Positions 51,396 to 61,519 of a stretch of 64,000 bases of DNA are shown piece after piece (the stretch's first letter is position 1; the number at the start of each line of letters is the position of its first letter). Location: contig WGMQ01000026.1 of assembly GCA_016125005.1 (NCBI GenBank), positions 1 to 64,000 on the forward strand, given 5' to 3'. The stretch comes from a bacterium. GTDB lineage: Bacteria > Sumerlaeota > Sumerlaeia > SLMS01. The notes below the pieces were generated by a model. That model ran no database searches and had not been told where the DNA came from. It saw only the letters and a list, made by a program, of their open reading frames with translations. The translations under genes and the position numbers were made by a program.

Positions 51396-52112
51396 ATGAC
51401 TACCACATCGACTTCCTGGAAACTCTACCCTGCATCTGAGGCAGGTCACACGGCCATCGGCTGGCTCGATAGCCGCCACACCTTCTCCTTCGGCGAGTTC
51501 CTCGACCCGGCCCGCATGGGCTTCCGCTCACTGCGCGTCATCAATGACGACATCGTGGCTCCCGGCGAGGGCTTTGGGATGCACGGCCACCGCGACATGG
51601 AGATCCTGAGCTTCGTCGCTCAGGGCGCGCTGGAACACAAGGACAGCATGGGGAATGGCGCCACGATCCGCCCCGGCGAGATCCAGTTCATGGGTGCAGG
51701 AACGGGCGTGCGCCACTCGGAGTTCAATCCGTCGCAGAGCGAGGACGTCCGTTTGCTGCAGATCTGGATTGTCCCGGCACAGCGCGGCCTGCCGCCGACC
51801 TACTCGGAGGCGACCTATGGCACCGAGGTGAAGCCCGGTACCGCGCGGCTCCTCGCTTCCGGTGAAGACGCCGACGGTCTTGTGAAGATTCGCCAGGATG
51901 CCCGTCTATACGTCGCCGATGTGGCTCCGGGATCGCCGGTGAAGCTGGAAATCGCGGCAGGGCGCGGCGGCTTCGTGCAGGTGGTGGATGGCGACATCAC
52001 CGTGGGTGGGCTGGCACTTGGTCGCGGCGATGCGGCGGCACTCGATGCCACCGAGGCCACTGTGGCCGAGTTGACAGGCAGTGGACGCGCGCTGGTGTTT
52101 GACCTCGCCTGA
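51396..52112 (+). CDS. Pirin family protein (YhhW-like quercetinase)
   Basis: A 238-residue bicupin. The metal site lies in GFGMHGHRDMEILSFVAQG, with a later Glu in AGTGVRHSEFNPS. The N-terminus GWLDSRHTFSFGEFLDPARMGFRSLRVINDD is typical of YhhW-type pirins, some of which have quercetin 2,3-dioxygenase activity. GAAAGGAA precedes the ATG. It is likely controlled by the divergent LysR regulator. A strong terminator follows. One GTCTATAC word (RLY codons). Confidence 0.93.
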   Translation: MTTTSTSWKLYPASEAGHTAIGWLDSRHTFSFGEFLDPARMGFRSLRVINDDIVAPGEGFGMHGHRDMEILSFVAQGALEHKDSMGNGATIRPGEIQFMGAGTGVRHSEFNPSQSEDVRLLQIWIVPAQRGLPPTYSEATYGTEVKPGTARLLASGEDADGLVKIRQDARLYVADVAPGSPVKLEIAAGRGGFVQVVDGDITVGGLALGRGDAAALDATEATVAELTGSGRALVFDLA

Positions 52113-52123
52113 CCGCATGAAAT

Positions 52124-52156
52124 GGCCCCCGCGGAGCGAAGTGCTCCGCGGGGGCC
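52124..52156. terminator. Bidirectional terminator between pirin and gdhA
   Basis: GGCCCCCGCGGAGC and GCTCCGCGGGGGCC form a 14-bp perfect stem with a 5-nt loop, followed on the plus strand by GTTTGCTTTC and on the minus strand by ATTTCATG. It sits between convergent genes. Confidence 0.9.
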
Positions 52157-52164
52157 GTTTGCTT

Positions 52165-53427
52165 TCACGGGAAAAGGCCGCGCTTGGCCTTTTCCTTCCC
52201 CACCTTCTCAACCGCGAGGGCCAGCGCCCCGGTGCGCATGTCGACGCCACGCGCCGTGGCATGTCCGTGCGTCAGGATGAAGGCCCGGCGGATCATCTGC
52301 TGGAGCTTGTTGTCCACCTCCTCTGCCGACCAGAAGAACATCTGGATGCCCTGCACCCATTCGAAGTAGGATACAACGACACCGCCTGCGTTGCAGAGAA
52401 TGTCGGGGATGAGGAAGATGTCCTTGTGCGCCTCGCGGAGCACCATGTCGGCATCCGTCGTGCAGGGACCGTTGGCGGCCTCCGCGACCAGGCGGCACTT
52501 CAGGTTCCGGGCGATCTTTCCCGTGACCTGATGCTCCATCGCCGCGGGAACAACGATGTCCACGGGCTGCGTGAAGAAGTCGTCCACGGAGACCTTGTCG
52601 GCGTCTATACCGGGAAATCCGGCGAGGGTCCGGTTGGACTTGAGATACTCCATGAGTGCCTTCACGTCGAAGCCCTTGTCGCGGAAATAATGCCCCGACA
52701 CGTCCGCCACGCCCTTCACCGTCACGCCGCGCAACGCCAGTTGCTCGCACGTCACGGAGCCCACGTTGCCGAAACCCTGCACGACGGCGGTGGCACCGTT
52801 GAGCTTGAGATTGATGCGCCTGGCCGCCTCCTCGATCGTATAGACAACACCCATGCCCGTGGCCGCGCGACGCCCGAGCGTCCCGTAGGTCTCCAGCGGC
52901 TTGCCGGTCACGATCTGCGCGCAGTTTGATCCCGTCACGATCGAGTAGGTGTCGAAGATCCACGCCATTGTCTGCTCGTTGGTCCCCATGTCGGGGGCCA
53001 TCACGTCCACGGTCGGGCCGATGAACGGCAGGATCTCCGCGGTGAAACGCCGCGTCAGTCGCTCCTGCTCGCCGATGGACATGGCCGACGGATCGCAGTT
53101 GATGCCGCCCTTGGCTCCGCTGAACGGAAGGCCCAACAACGCACATTTCCAGCTCATCAGCATGGCAAGAGCGACCACCTCGCCCGTGTCGACGGTGGGG
53201 GCGAATCGCAGTCCGCCCTTTCCCGGACCCGCCGTCAGCGAGTGCTGGACCCGGATCCCCATGAACATACGTGTGTCGCCACTGTCCATGCGGACCGGGA
53301 CGCTGACGGTGATGATGCGCTTGGGAACACGCAGACGCTCGACAACGCCCGGCTCCAGCGACGTGTGGGGGATGACGCTCAGGAGTTGGCCCAGGGCCGA
53401 CTGATAGAAGGGGGAGGATTCAAACAT
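52165..53427 (-). CDS. gdhA: Glutamate dehydrogenase
   Basis: Converts 2-oxoglutarate and ammonium to glutamate or the reverse. The 420-residue protein has Lys sites in GPGKGGLRF and LPFSGAKGGI, the catalytic Asp in VDVMAPDMGTNEQTMAW, and nucleotide-binding GFGNVGSV. The length and sequence match the hexameric NAD- or NADP-type family I enzymes; cofactor use is not decided here. The ATG lacks a good Shine-Dalgarno. Two GTCTATAC-type words are inside, one forcing ATA for Ile. It is divergent from nothing and convergent with pirin. Confidence 0.95.
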   Translation of the reverse strand: MFESSPFYQSALGQLLSVIPHTSLEPGVVERLRVPKRIITVSVPVRMDSGDTRMFMGIRVQHSLTAGPGKGGLRFAPTVDTGEVVALAMLMSWKCALLGLPFSGAKGGINCDPSAMSIGEQERLTRRFTAEILPFIGPTVDVMAPDMGTNEQTMAWIFDTYSIVTGSNCAQIVTGKPLETYGTLGRRAATGMGVVYTIEEAARRINLKLNGATAVVQGFGNVGSVTCEQLALRGVTVKGVADVSGHYFRDKGFDVKALMEYLKSNRTLAGFPGIDADKVSVDDFFTQPVDIVVPAAMEHQVTGKIARNLKCRLVAEAANGPCTTDADMVLREAHKDIFLIPDILCNAGGVVVSYFEWVQGIQMFFWSAEEVDNKLQQMIRRAFILTHGHATARGVDMRTGALALAVEKVGKEKAKRGLFP

Positions 53428-53549
53428 GATTTTTTTGACTTTCTTGGTGGCGTTACCGCCAAAATCAAGCAGTTTATTTGCCCGTTTGGACCGAGAAGGT
53501 CAAAGGAAAATCTCTCTGTGGGAAATACGCCGAGCCCCGTTGATCGCCC

Positions 53550-55931
53550 TCAGCCCGGTGTACTTTCCTTCGATTCAGCCGGGCGCTTCACGGCCTCGGC
53601 AGTGCGGCGCAGCACCTCTTCCTTGGGAAGCTCGCGCGAGGTGGACTTCGCCGACACGGTCTGCTTCTTCGGATAGTCGATGCGCGTGTGGAAGCGGGAC
53701 TTGAGCACACCGACGAAGGTCTCGCGGATCACTTCAAGATCGCGCAGCGTCAGGTTACACTCGTTGAACTGGCCGTCGTTGAACTTGTCGAAGATCGTGG
53801 TCCGAACAACCTGCTGGATGTCATCCTCGCGCACGGTACGGTTGGAGAGTTTGGCCGTGGCGGTGGCCTCGACGGAGTCGGCCAGCATGACGATGGCGGT
53901 CTCGATGGTCTGCGGCTTGTTCCAGGGGTAGCGATAGTCCTCGATACGAACCGGTTCCTTGGTATCGCCGCGCCCGTGGGCCTCCAGCGCCTTGTGGTAG
54001 AAGTAGGCGATGACGCAGGTGCCGTGATGTTCGCGGATGAAGTCGATGACGCGCTCGGGAAGGTTGGCCGCCTTCGCCATTTCGATGCCTTCCTTCACAT
54101 GATTCTTGATGATCAGGGCCGACATCTGCGGCTTCAACTCCGCGTGACGCATCTTGTCCTCGGGCGTGATCTGGTTCTCCGTGAAGTACTCCGGCTTCGA
54201 GACCTTGCCGATGTCGTGGTAATAGCAGCCGGCGCGCACCAGCAGGTAGTTGACGCCGATCTCGGTGGCGGCGGCTTCCGCCAGTTTGGCGACGTTAAGC
54301 GTGTGCTGCCAGGTGCCGGGGGCTTCCTCTTCCAAGCGACGCAGCAACGGATGATGCAGCCCCGTCAGTTCGAGCAACTGCATGTCGGTGATGACGCCAA
54401 AGCGTTCGAAGACCGGGAGGATCGCCAGCACGAGGAAGCTGGCGAGTCCGCAGGAGAGGCCCATCGCGGCCTCAGCGAGGAGCTTCCGTTCCTCGCTGCC
54501 GGGCATTCCCATCATGCGCTCGATATAGCCGGTGGTGATGACCACGGCCACGTTCACGCATCCAATCAGGATGCTCGCGACGAAGACCTCGTAGCGCTTG
54601 CGGATGGTGTAGAGCGCCGCAACCGCCGTATAGCCACCGAACAGGCCGGTGATGACAAACTCATAGCGAAGATCCACCTGGAGCGCCAGCAGCAGGCACC
54701 CCCACGTCACTAGGAGCAGCGCCATGCGCACGTCGAGCAAGAGAACACCCAACATGCCAATCATGCCGGCGGGGAACAGGTAGCCGACGATGGCTGGGTC
54801 GCCGTCGTTGAAGAAAAGCACGAACGCCATGATCGTCAGCGCGAGGAGAACCGGGAGCGAAATCAGCATGAGGTTGAACGGGGTAAAGCTAAAGCCGTGG
54901 CTGGACTTGCGCACGTAGAACGACAGGATGGCGAGCACGAGCAGCACGTAGAGCATATGCCCGGGGAGACGCTTGTAGCGCATGGCCCGGACTGCGTCGC
55001 GGTGTGCCTGAAGGAGCAGGTACTCCTCGTCGCCCGTCATGAACTGGCGGCCCTGTGGCGCGTTGGGTCCGACGCCGATGAGCACCTGGCCCACCGAGTA
55101 GCGCCGCCAGAAATCGGCGGGCATCCGGGCCAGCAGGTCCTGGCGCTCGCGGTCGGTCATGGCCTCGTTGAGGACCACGTTGGGGCGGACCACGCTGGCA
55201 ATCAGTTGAAGCGCCGCGGCGCGGAAATCATCCAGGTTTCGATCGCGATAGAATCGGCCCTCGAAGCTCTTCAGCACGAGGGGGGACCAATCGGAGAGGT
55301 CGCGCGTGGCGAGAACGTAGCCGACGAGGCGCTCGCGCTGCGTGCCGGGCTTGTTGCGGATCACCGCCAGGTTCCCCGCGAGGTGCGCGCGCAGCTTGGC
55401 CGAATCGTCGGTGATCAGATAGTCGCGGTAGGCATCCGTCAGGAGCGAGGTGATCGCATCGCGAAAGCGACCGTCACGCAGGACGGTCACAAAGCCAACC
55501 GCATCGTCGTCACTGACGATCAGGCGATTGTCCTGCCTGCGGAGCATCGCAACGATCTGTTGCGGCGTGTTCTGCTGGGGATCGATGCCGTCGGTTTTTT
55601 CAAGGAGACGGGTCAGCTGGGCGGTCACTTCGTCGCCGACAGCGGTGTTGTAGTCCCAGATGCGCCGATGCTGCTGCTCGACTTCCTCGGTCCATCGCTG
55701 CTCCTGGGATGGGAGGAGGATCGAGAAGGGGGCCTCGACGATCACATCCTGAGTGATCAGGTCACCACCGGCTTGGGGCAGCGGACGAATCATGTAGGTG
55801 CAGGTCAGCAGCACCGTCAGGGCATAGACACCGAGCAGGAGCAGCCACCGTGCCATGACGTGGCTGCGCGTCTCCGAGCTTCCCGCGTGGCGAGCCCGTT
55901 GTGCTTCTCTGAAGAGAGGTGTCAGGCGCAT
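53550..55931 (-). CDS. 7TM-HD phosphodiesterase (PgpH/YqfF family)
   Basis: A 793-residue membrane protein. A single N-terminal helix (WLLLLGVYALTVLLTCTYM) precedes an extracytoplasmic domain (about 55-325), then seven hydrophobic segments, then a cytoplasmic HD domain with PGTWQHTLNVAKLAEAAA, CYYHDIGKVSKPEYF and EHHGTCVIAYF. PgpH-type enzymes hydrolyse c-di-AMP. The ATG at 55931 is preferred over an in-frame TTG six nt upstream. Usual neighbours phoH and ybeY are absent. The C-terminal tail is charged and Pro/Glu-rich. Confidence 0.93.
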   Translation of the reverse strand: MRLTPLFREAQRARHAGSSETRSHVMARWLLLLGVYALTVLLTCTYMIRPLPQAGGDLITQDVIVEAPFSILLPSQEQRWTEEVEQQHRRIWDYNTAVGDEVTAQLTRLLEKTDGIDPQQNTPQQIVAMLRRQDNRLIVSDDDAVGFVTVLRDGRFRDAITSLLTDAYRDYLITDDSAKLRAHLAGNLAVIRNKPGTQRERLVGYVLATRDLSDWSPLVLKSFEGRFYRDRNLDDFRAAALQLIASVVRPNVVLNEAMTDRERQDLLARMPADFWRRYSVGQVLIGVGPNAPQGRQFMTGDEEYLLLQAHRDAVRAMRYKRLPGHMLYVLLVLAILSFYVRKSSHGFSFTPFNLMLISLPVLLALTIMAFVLFFNDGDPAIVGYLFPAGMIGMLGVLLLDVRMALLLVTWGCLLLALQVDLRYEFVITGLFGGYTAVAALYTIRKRYEVFVASILIGCVNVAVVITTGYIERMMGMPGSEERKLLAEAAMGLSCGLASFLVLAILPVFERFGVITDMQLLELTGLHHPLLRRLEEEAPGTWQHTLNVAKLAEAAATEIGVNYLLVRAGCYYHDIGKVSKPEYFTENQITPEDKMRHAELKPQMSALIIKNHVKEGIEMAKAANLPERVIDFIREHHGTCVIAYFYHKALEAHGRGDTKEPVRIEDYRYPWNKPQTIETAIVMLADSVEATATAKLSNRTVREDDIQQVVRTTIFDKFNDGQFNECNLTLRDLEVIRETFVGVLKSRFHTRIDYPKKQTVSAKSTSRELPKEEVLRRTAEAVKRPAESKESTPG

Positions 55932-56057
55932 CGCCAATCCGGTGGTCGCATATTCGCCGCAGGTCCGACATTCATCGGCAGGAAACTAAGTAGTCCCGGT
56001 GCAGTAGATCAAGAGAACATCGCGGAAGGTGATCGGCCGGGTCGGACTTAGCGGACG

Positions 56058-58244
56058 CTACTGTTTGAACTCCAGCTTGATCGATCCATCCAGCCGCGCA
56101 TCCACACGGAATGGGACGTTCTCCATGGTGGCCGTTCTCATGATGGTGTAGGCCCCCGGCTCGAGGCTGGCCTGAAGGCTGTCCAGATAGACCTCGGTGA
56201 CCTGATCGCGCACCACGGTGCCGGGCTGGGGAATGATAAGGAATTGCTCTTTGGGGGTGAAAGCGGTGGGGCCGGAGGCACGCAGATCAAGAACGATCGA
56301 GACCCAGATGCGGCAGGACAGGTCGCAAACCGTGGCGCGACCGGCGGAGACACTCAGGAGCCGGCCTGAGGTGTTATCGTCCGGCAGATAAGCGCGCACC
56401 TGACCGACGGGCACGTCCTCGAAAACGTATGAGCCGTCGAAAGACGTGGTGGTCGAGCGGGTCTGAACGTCACCGGGCTCGCCGCGAAGAGTTCCCAGCC
56501 CTGTGGTGAGACGCACTTCCTGCCCGGTGCAGGCTTCGGCGCGGCTGTTGAGCACGCGACCGCGGACCGAGCCTACCCCTCCGAGCGTCAGCGCCATCGG
56601 CTTATCGTCGCCGGCCACGGCCTCGCCCGCGCCGAGCATTGTTCCCGTCTGGCTATTCTTGGCGATGATCCGGTAGTGAACCCCACTGATCAGGTTGTCC
56701 AGAACGAAGGTGCCCGCGTTCGCCACGGAGGCAGTCGGGAGGCGGCGCCAGTCGCTATGGGTGGCCTCTGCGGGGAAGCCCGCGACGGCGCTCCGGATCG
56801 GGTCTGCCTCCAGCAACACCTGTGGGAAGTCCAGCTCGCCGGGAGGGTTCAGCAGGCGTCCGGTGATGGAGGTCACCGGCTTCAGCTCCAGACTCAGTCC
56901 CGAGACATCCTTCCCGGGCTCAACGTTCACGAGCTGCTCGCCATAGAAGACCTCATCATCTTTGGCCGCTTCCGCGCCCAGCAACCAATCCCCGGGCGGG
57001 ACGTCGCTGAAGAGGAAGTCGGATCCGGACGGCTCGGTGCGGCGTCCGTCGTAGCGATTGATCAGGAAGACGCTGGCGCTGCCTGCAATCTCCGGGGGGA
57101 GTCCGAGGCGGCCGCCGACCCGCGCCAGCGGATCGAGCCGAATGGTTGGCTCGGAATCGTCGGCGGGACGGAACTCGGCACGCGCATGGTTGTTGAAACC
57201 GGATGCCTTGACGGTGAGGGCGTACTCGCCCGGGTAGAGCCCGGCAATTGTCGCTACGCCCGCCGCATCGCTGATCGCCGCCCAGCTGGTGGGCAGAGGC
57301 CCTGAGGTGTCGCGATCTGCGAGGGTGAGCTGGACTTCGGCTCCCGGGACGGGAGCATCGTCGCGCGCGGATATCACAGAGGCACGCAGCTCGACGGCGC
57401 GAACCAAGGCGAGGTCGATGCGCATGCCCGCCTGCTGGCCGACCTCGGTGGCGGAGAGTTCCAGGGACGAGCGCTCGGGAAGGAACTCCGGTGCGAGTCC
57501 CTCCGGCACGATCCGGGCGCTGGCGGAAACTGCCTCAGGAAGCAGGAAGAAGAAACGTCCATCGCGGTCGGAGCGGGCGCGAACGCTGCGCTGAGCCTTT
57601 GCGTCGATCACCGACTTCATAATCCAGGTGACTTCAATCTCCACGTCGGGAACGCGCTCGAAGACGTCGTCGACCACGGTCCCACGAAGCTCGAAGGGGC
57701 GCGGCAAGGCGAACTCAGCGCTGGTCTCTTGTCCGGGCGCTGAATAGATCTCCTGAACGGTGCCTATCGGCGCATCGTGGGCAATCACTCCCGCCAACCA
57801 ACGCTGGCCGGGAGGCAATTCGATGGACACGCGACCGCTGGAATCGGAGGTCCCCCGACGAATCGTCGACGGCTTGTCAAAGGCCGCGGCCAGGTCGATC
57901 TGCACGCCGCCGTTGCCGCGCGGCACGAAATAGACTTCGGTCCCGACTGCGGGCTTTCCCAGGTGATCGCGCACCAGCGCCACCACGCTGCTGACGGGAA
58001 CAGGAGTGGGCATCGGGGACTCGGCGGGGGTGGCCGCGGGGGGCGCCGGCGCCGCCGTGGGTGACGGAATCGCCGTGGGTGCGGGGGTCGGCGAGGGACT
58101 GGCCGCGGCAGCAATCTGCTGGTCCGTCCCGGCGGGACGCAGGCTCTCGCCCCGGAAGAGCAGCGCAGCCAGCGCGATTCCCGCGACGATTGAAACGCAG
58201 ATCGCGGCGGTGGTCAGAAAATTCGACGACGACTTTTGCGGCAA
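56058..58244 (-). CDS. Membrane-anchored carboxypeptidase-regulatory-like domain protein
   Basis: A 728-residue protein: a signal anchor (FLTTAAICVSIVAGIALAALLF), a Pro/Ser/Ala/Thr-rich linker, then about seven repeats of carboxypeptidase-regulatory-like beta sandwiches (SSGRVSIELPPGQRWL, DAAGVATIAGLYPGEYALTV, SFDGSYVFEDVPVGQVRAYL). Such proteins are extracellular scaffolds or adhesins. The start is a TTG with GGAGGG 8-13 nt upstream, which is convincing. Function in detail is unknown. The RluA gene is divergent upstream. Confidence 0.8.
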   Translation of the reverse strand: MPQKSSSNFLTTAAICVSIVAGIALAALLFRGESLRPAGTDQQIAAAASPSPTPAPTAIPSPTAAPAPPAATPAESPMPTPVPVSSVVALVRDHLGKPAVGTEVYFVPRGNGGVQIDLAAAFDKPSTIRRGTSDSSGRVSIELPPGQRWLAGVIAHDAPIGTVQEIYSAPGQETSAEFALPRPFELRGTVVDDVFERVPDVEIEVTWIMKSVIDAKAQRSVRARSDRDGRFFFLLPEAVSASARIVPEGLAPEFLPERSSLELSATEVGQQAGMRIDLALVRAVELRASVISARDDAPVPGAEVQLTLADRDTSGPLPTSWAAISDAAGVATIAGLYPGEYALTVKASGFNNHARAEFRPADDSEPTIRLDPLARVGGRLGLPPEIAGSASVFLINRYDGRRTEPSGSDFLFSDVPPGDWLLGAEAAKDDEVFYGEQLVNVEPGKDVSGLSLELKPVTSITGRLLNPPGELDFPQVLLEADPIRSAVAGFPAEATHSDWRRLPTASVANAGTFVLDNLISGVHYRIIAKNSQTGTMLGAGEAVAGDDKPMALTLGGVGSVRGRVLNSRAEACTGQEVRLTTGLGTLRGEPGDVQTRSTTTSFDGSYVFEDVPVGQVRAYLPDDNTSGRLLSVSAGRATVCDLSCRIWVSIVLDLRASGPTAFTPKEQFLIIPQPGTVVRDQVTEVYLDSLQASLEPGAYTIMRTATMENVPFRVDARLDGSIKLEFKQ

Positions 58245-58432
58245 GACGGCAACCCTCCGGTTAGCTGACGGGCACGAATGCTTAGGCCGTCACCCTTGCG
58301 GCTCCAACCGGAATCGTCCCATTGCCAAATAGACCGGACGCGGGGAGGGGAGGATAGCTGGGCCGCGAATCCCATCGACCCGGAGCGCTCGTCGCCTCAA
58401 CGCTCTGATCATCCGCAGCAAGGACCCTCACC

Positions 58433-59290
58433 ATGGCCACCCGCAAGCTTCAGCCGCCCGCCGAGGCGATGACCCTGCTTCCTTTCCTGCTCGGGGCGCT
58501 GCGCGACAGCAACAGGACCCGCGTCAAGGACCTCCTCCGAAGCGGGCTCGTGCACATCAACGACGCGTCGGTCACTCGTCACGATCACCCCGTTTCCCCG
58601 GGGGATCAGATCGAAATCCGCGATGAGCGGGCGCCGGGCGCGCGCAACGTGCCCTTCCCGGTCCTATTCGAGGACTCTTCCCTGATCGCCATCAACAAGC
58701 CGTGCGGCCTGCTCAGCATCGGCACCGACTCGGAACGACACAAGACGGCCTACGCGATGCTGAACGCGGCGCTGGCCACCACTCGCGAGCGGGTCTTTAT
58801 TGTCCATCGTCTCGATCGGTATACTTCCGGTGTGCTGCTGCTGGCGAAATCGGAGGAGATCAAGCACCGCGTCATGGGGAATTGGGAGGCGGCGGAGAAG
58901 GTCTACCACGCGCTGGTCGAGGGCACCCCGCAGCCCGCCACGAAGGCACTGGTGCATCATCTGCGCGAGGACGAGCGTTTGGTGGTCCACGCGATGGATC
59001 GTCCGGCCCCCAACTCGCAATGGGCCAAGCTCACCTACACCGTGGTCCGCCCGGGACGAACCCACGCGCTGTTGCGTATCGATTTGGAAACCGGTCGCAA
59101 AAACCAGATCCGCGCCCAGTTGACCGCCATCGGGCACCCCATCGCGGGCGACGCCAAGTACGGGGCGAAGACGGATCCCCTGCGTCGGCTGGGACTCCAT
59201 GCCTCCAGCCTGTCGATCCCCCACCCCGTCACGGGAAAGCGGATCCAGTTCGAGGCTCCCCTCCCCCCCGAATTTGGCGGAATTGTGTAA
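58433..59290 (+). CDS. RluA family pseudouridine synthase
   Basis: A 285-residue RNA pseudouridine synthase. An N-terminal S4 domain (VKDLLRSGLVHINDASVTRHDHPVSPGDQI) precedes the catalytic domain with LLSIGT, the catalytic Asp in IVHRLDRYTSGVLLLAK, and the RluA block LETGRKNQIRAQLTAIGHPIAGDAKYG. It modifies uridine in rRNA or tRNA; RluC, RluD or RluA target cannot be separated here. A purine-rich AAGGAC is upstream of the ATG. Single gene. Confidence 0.94.
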   Translation: MATRKLQPPAEAMTLLPFLLGALRDSNRTRVKDLLRSGLVHINDASVTRHDHPVSPGDQIEIRDERAPGARNVPFPVLFEDSSLIAINKPCGLLSIGTDSERHKTAYAMLNAALATTRERVFIVHRLDRYTSGVLLLAKSEEIKHRVMGNWEAAEKVYHALVEGTPQPATKALVHHLREDERLVVHAMDRPAPNSQWAKLTYTVVRPGRTHALLRIDLETGRKNQIRAQLTAIGHPIAGDAKYGAKTDPLRRLGLHASSLSIPHPVTGKRIQFEAPLPPEFGGIV

Positions 59291-59390
59291 TTTAGGTGAA
59301 ATCGACTTTGGACCGCACCATCACGCTTGCCCTCTTTTGACTTGTGTATAGCAGTTATACTTCCGCAAATTCAAAACGGAAGAGGTTGCA

Positions 59391-60941
59391 ATGAGTTACT
59401 TTTTGAAAGGCGTCGCGCTCGGCTTGGCGACGAGTGTGGGTACTGCCTGCATGTCATCCCCGAAGAATGTGTCCATGGAACTGACTGAGATCGCTACGCT
59501 TCAGGAAGCTGGACACTTGGAAACGGCCGCCGCTCGGGCAAAGGACCTGTTGGACTCAAAGGGTCTGAGCGCGGAACAACGACGTACCATCGAATACGAA
59601 ATCGAGCGTTCCCGCCGCATTGCCCAAGATTATCGGGTCACGAAGGAGCGCCTTTGGGATGCCATTGAGGGCGGCGTCGCCGATGTGACCCGCGAGGAAT
59701 TCGAGGGCTGGGTCGCCGAGGGTCGCTTCGACTCGATGACCATCGACGGCAAGCAGCTCTTCGTCGGTCCGAGCCTATCGAATCTATTCTTCCGCTATCC
59801 GGAGCTGATGCCGCGGCGCATCAAGAAGTCGCCCGGTCGCTGGGGCCCCTTCCTTCTTGCCCATGTGCGCGAGGCCCGCGCGGCGGGCGAACAGTCGGTC
59901 ATCGAGACCGGTCCGCCCAAGCACTTCCGCATCACCTACACCAACACGGTCGAAGCCAACGCGGTCCCCGCGGGGGAAACAATCAAGTGCTGGATGGTCT
60001 ACCCGCAGCAGATGGCATCCCAGGACGGAGTGGTTCTGGAGAGCGCCGAACCCCAGCCAAAGTGGATCAACGCGCCCAACTATCCGGTTCGCTCGCTGTA
60101 CTTTGAACAGCCCTCCCGAGGGGCGGAGCCCACGACATTCTCAGCCACCTACACGGTCACGACCCGCCCCCGGTATGTGCCCATCGATCCGGCCCGCGTG
60201 GCGGCCGTTCCGCAGAACGGCCCCGACTCGGACTGGTTCCTGCGCGAGCAGCCGCCTCATGTGCAGTTCACGCCGGAATTGAAGGCGCTCGCCTCGGAAA
60301 TCGTTGGCGACGAGCAAAATCCCGCCGTGAAAGCGCGCCTCATCTATGATTGGGTGAGCGCCAACATGCGCTACAGCTATGCGCGCGAGTATTCGACGCT
60401 GCATAACATCAGCATGTATTGCTACTCCAACCGCTACGGCGATTGCGGTCAGATCGCCCTGCTCTACATGACCCTCTGCCGCATCGCGGGTGTCCCTGCC
60501 CGTTGGCAGAGCGGGTGGGTGCTCTATCCGGGAGACGAGAACCTGCACGATTGGTGCGAAATCTGGCTCGCTCCCTACGGCTGGGTGGCGGTCGATCCGA
60601 ACTACGGGGTTTTCTTTGCCGGTCCGCGCAGCGACACCCTCACGCCCGAAGAGAACCGCGAGCTGAAGGACTTCTTCTTTGGCGGGCTCGACGCCTATCG
60701 CCTGGTCATCAATCGAGATCACGGCTTCCCCCACTTCCCGCCCAAGGAGGACTTCCGCTCGGACAACGTGGACTTCCAGCGTGGCGAGTTGGAGGCCGGT
60801 GGGAAGAACCTGTACTTCGACCAGTTCGATTACGACCTGAAGCTGGAGGAACTGGAAACGCCGGGCGGCGAGGCTCCTGAGGAAGGCGAGGCTCAGGCCT
60901 CCGTCCTCAAGGGTCCACGCACCCCCGGTCGTGTCCGGTAA
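59391..60941 (+). CDS. Transglutaminase-like lipoprotein
   Basis: A 516-residue protein with a short lipoprotein-like signal (LATSVGTAC) and a helical N-terminal region. The C-terminal half is a transglutaminase/cysteine-protease-like domain with the triad in YGDCGQIALLYMTLC (Cys), HDWCEIWL (His) and AVDPNYG (Asp), plus RWQSGWVLYPG. The N-terminal half of the catalytic domain resembles KfoC/EbsC-like periplasmic transglutaminases. GGAAGAGG precedes the ATG; upstream is TTGACT and an AT-rich dyad GTATAGCAGTTATAC. Two small membrane genes follow closely. Confidence 0.82.
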   Translation: MSYFLKGVALGLATSVGTACMSSPKNVSMELTEIATLQEAGHLETAAARAKDLLDSKGLSAEQRRTIEYEIERSRRIAQDYRVTKERLWDAIEGGVADVTREEFEGWVAEGRFDSMTIDGKQLFVGPSLSNLFFRYPELMPRRIKKSPGRWGPFLLAHVREARAAGEQSVIETGPPKHFRITYTNTVEANAVPAGETIKCWMVYPQQMASQDGVVLESAEPQPKWINAPNYPVRSLYFEQPSRGAEPTTFSATYTVTTRPRYVPIDPARVAAVPQNGPDSDWFLREQPPHVQFTPELKALASEIVGDEQNPAVKARLIYDWVSANMRYSYAREYSTLHNISMYCYSNRYGDCGQIALLYMTLCRIAGVPARWQSGWVLYPGDENLHDWCEIWLAPYGWVAVDPNYGVFFAGPRSDTLTPEENRELKDFFFGGLDAYRLVINRDHGFPHFPPKEDFRSDNVDFQRGELEAGGKNLYFDQFDYDLKLEELETPGGEAPEEGEAQASVLKGPRTPGRVR

Positions 60942-60954
60942 GGCAGGTCATCGC

Positions 60955-61416
60955 ATGGCGGACAAGGGGTTTGCATACTTCTGGAAGAAGCTCAAGCAAG
61001 CCCCTTTCCGCGGCGAGATCGGTGGGGCGATGGACGAGATGGCGCGCCGCACGGAGTTGCGCGACTTCATCCACGCCACCATCGAGCAGGAAGGCGGCAA
61101 TGCCGTCGCCGTGAAGGAAATGGGGATGATCCTCGGAAGCCCATTCAAGGGCTATGCCCGGTTCGGGGCCGTCTATTTCGAGGCGACGTGCCGTTACGAG
61201 AACGACGGGGGCTCCTGGTATATATGTATATACGATGCCACCGATCACCGCTGGCTATGGAAGAGCATGTCGCGGAGCGTCAGGATGCCGAGACCGCGGG
61301 CGAACGGTGACCTGGTCGAAGCGCTCTGGCAGATCCCCTACTGGATAAGCCAGGTCCTGCTCCTCGCCGTCGCTTCCCTGATCGTCTGGCTCATGTGGCC
61401 GTGGCTCGGGCCGTAG
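60955..61416 (+). CDS. Small C-terminally anchored protein of unknown function
   Basis: A 153-residue protein I do not recognise. It is soluble and basic (WKKLKQAPFRGEIGGAMDEM) until a single C-terminal membrane helix (VLLLAVASLIVWLMWPWL), so it is probably tail-anchored. The ATG has AAGG about 11 nt upstream. An AT-rich run encodes Tyr-Ile-Cys-Ile-Tyr with two ATA codons, unlike its surroundings. It begins 13 nt after the transglutaminase stop and probably shares its transcript. Confidence 0.6.
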   Translation: MADKGFAYFWKKLKQAPFRGEIGGAMDEMARRTELRDFIHATIEQEGGNAVAVKEMGMILGSPFKGYARFGAVYFEATCRYENDGGSWYICIYDATDHRWLWKSMSRSVRMPRPRANGDLVEALWQIPYWISQVLLLAVASLIVWLMWPWLGP

Positions 61417-61519
61417 GCAGAAACACGACCTCAGAACCAGTTTGCCGTTGAGCCGCAGACAATCGGGCGGCGAATGCTCACACTCGAATGCAAATCGTAA
61501 GCAATTCGGGGGTGACGCA

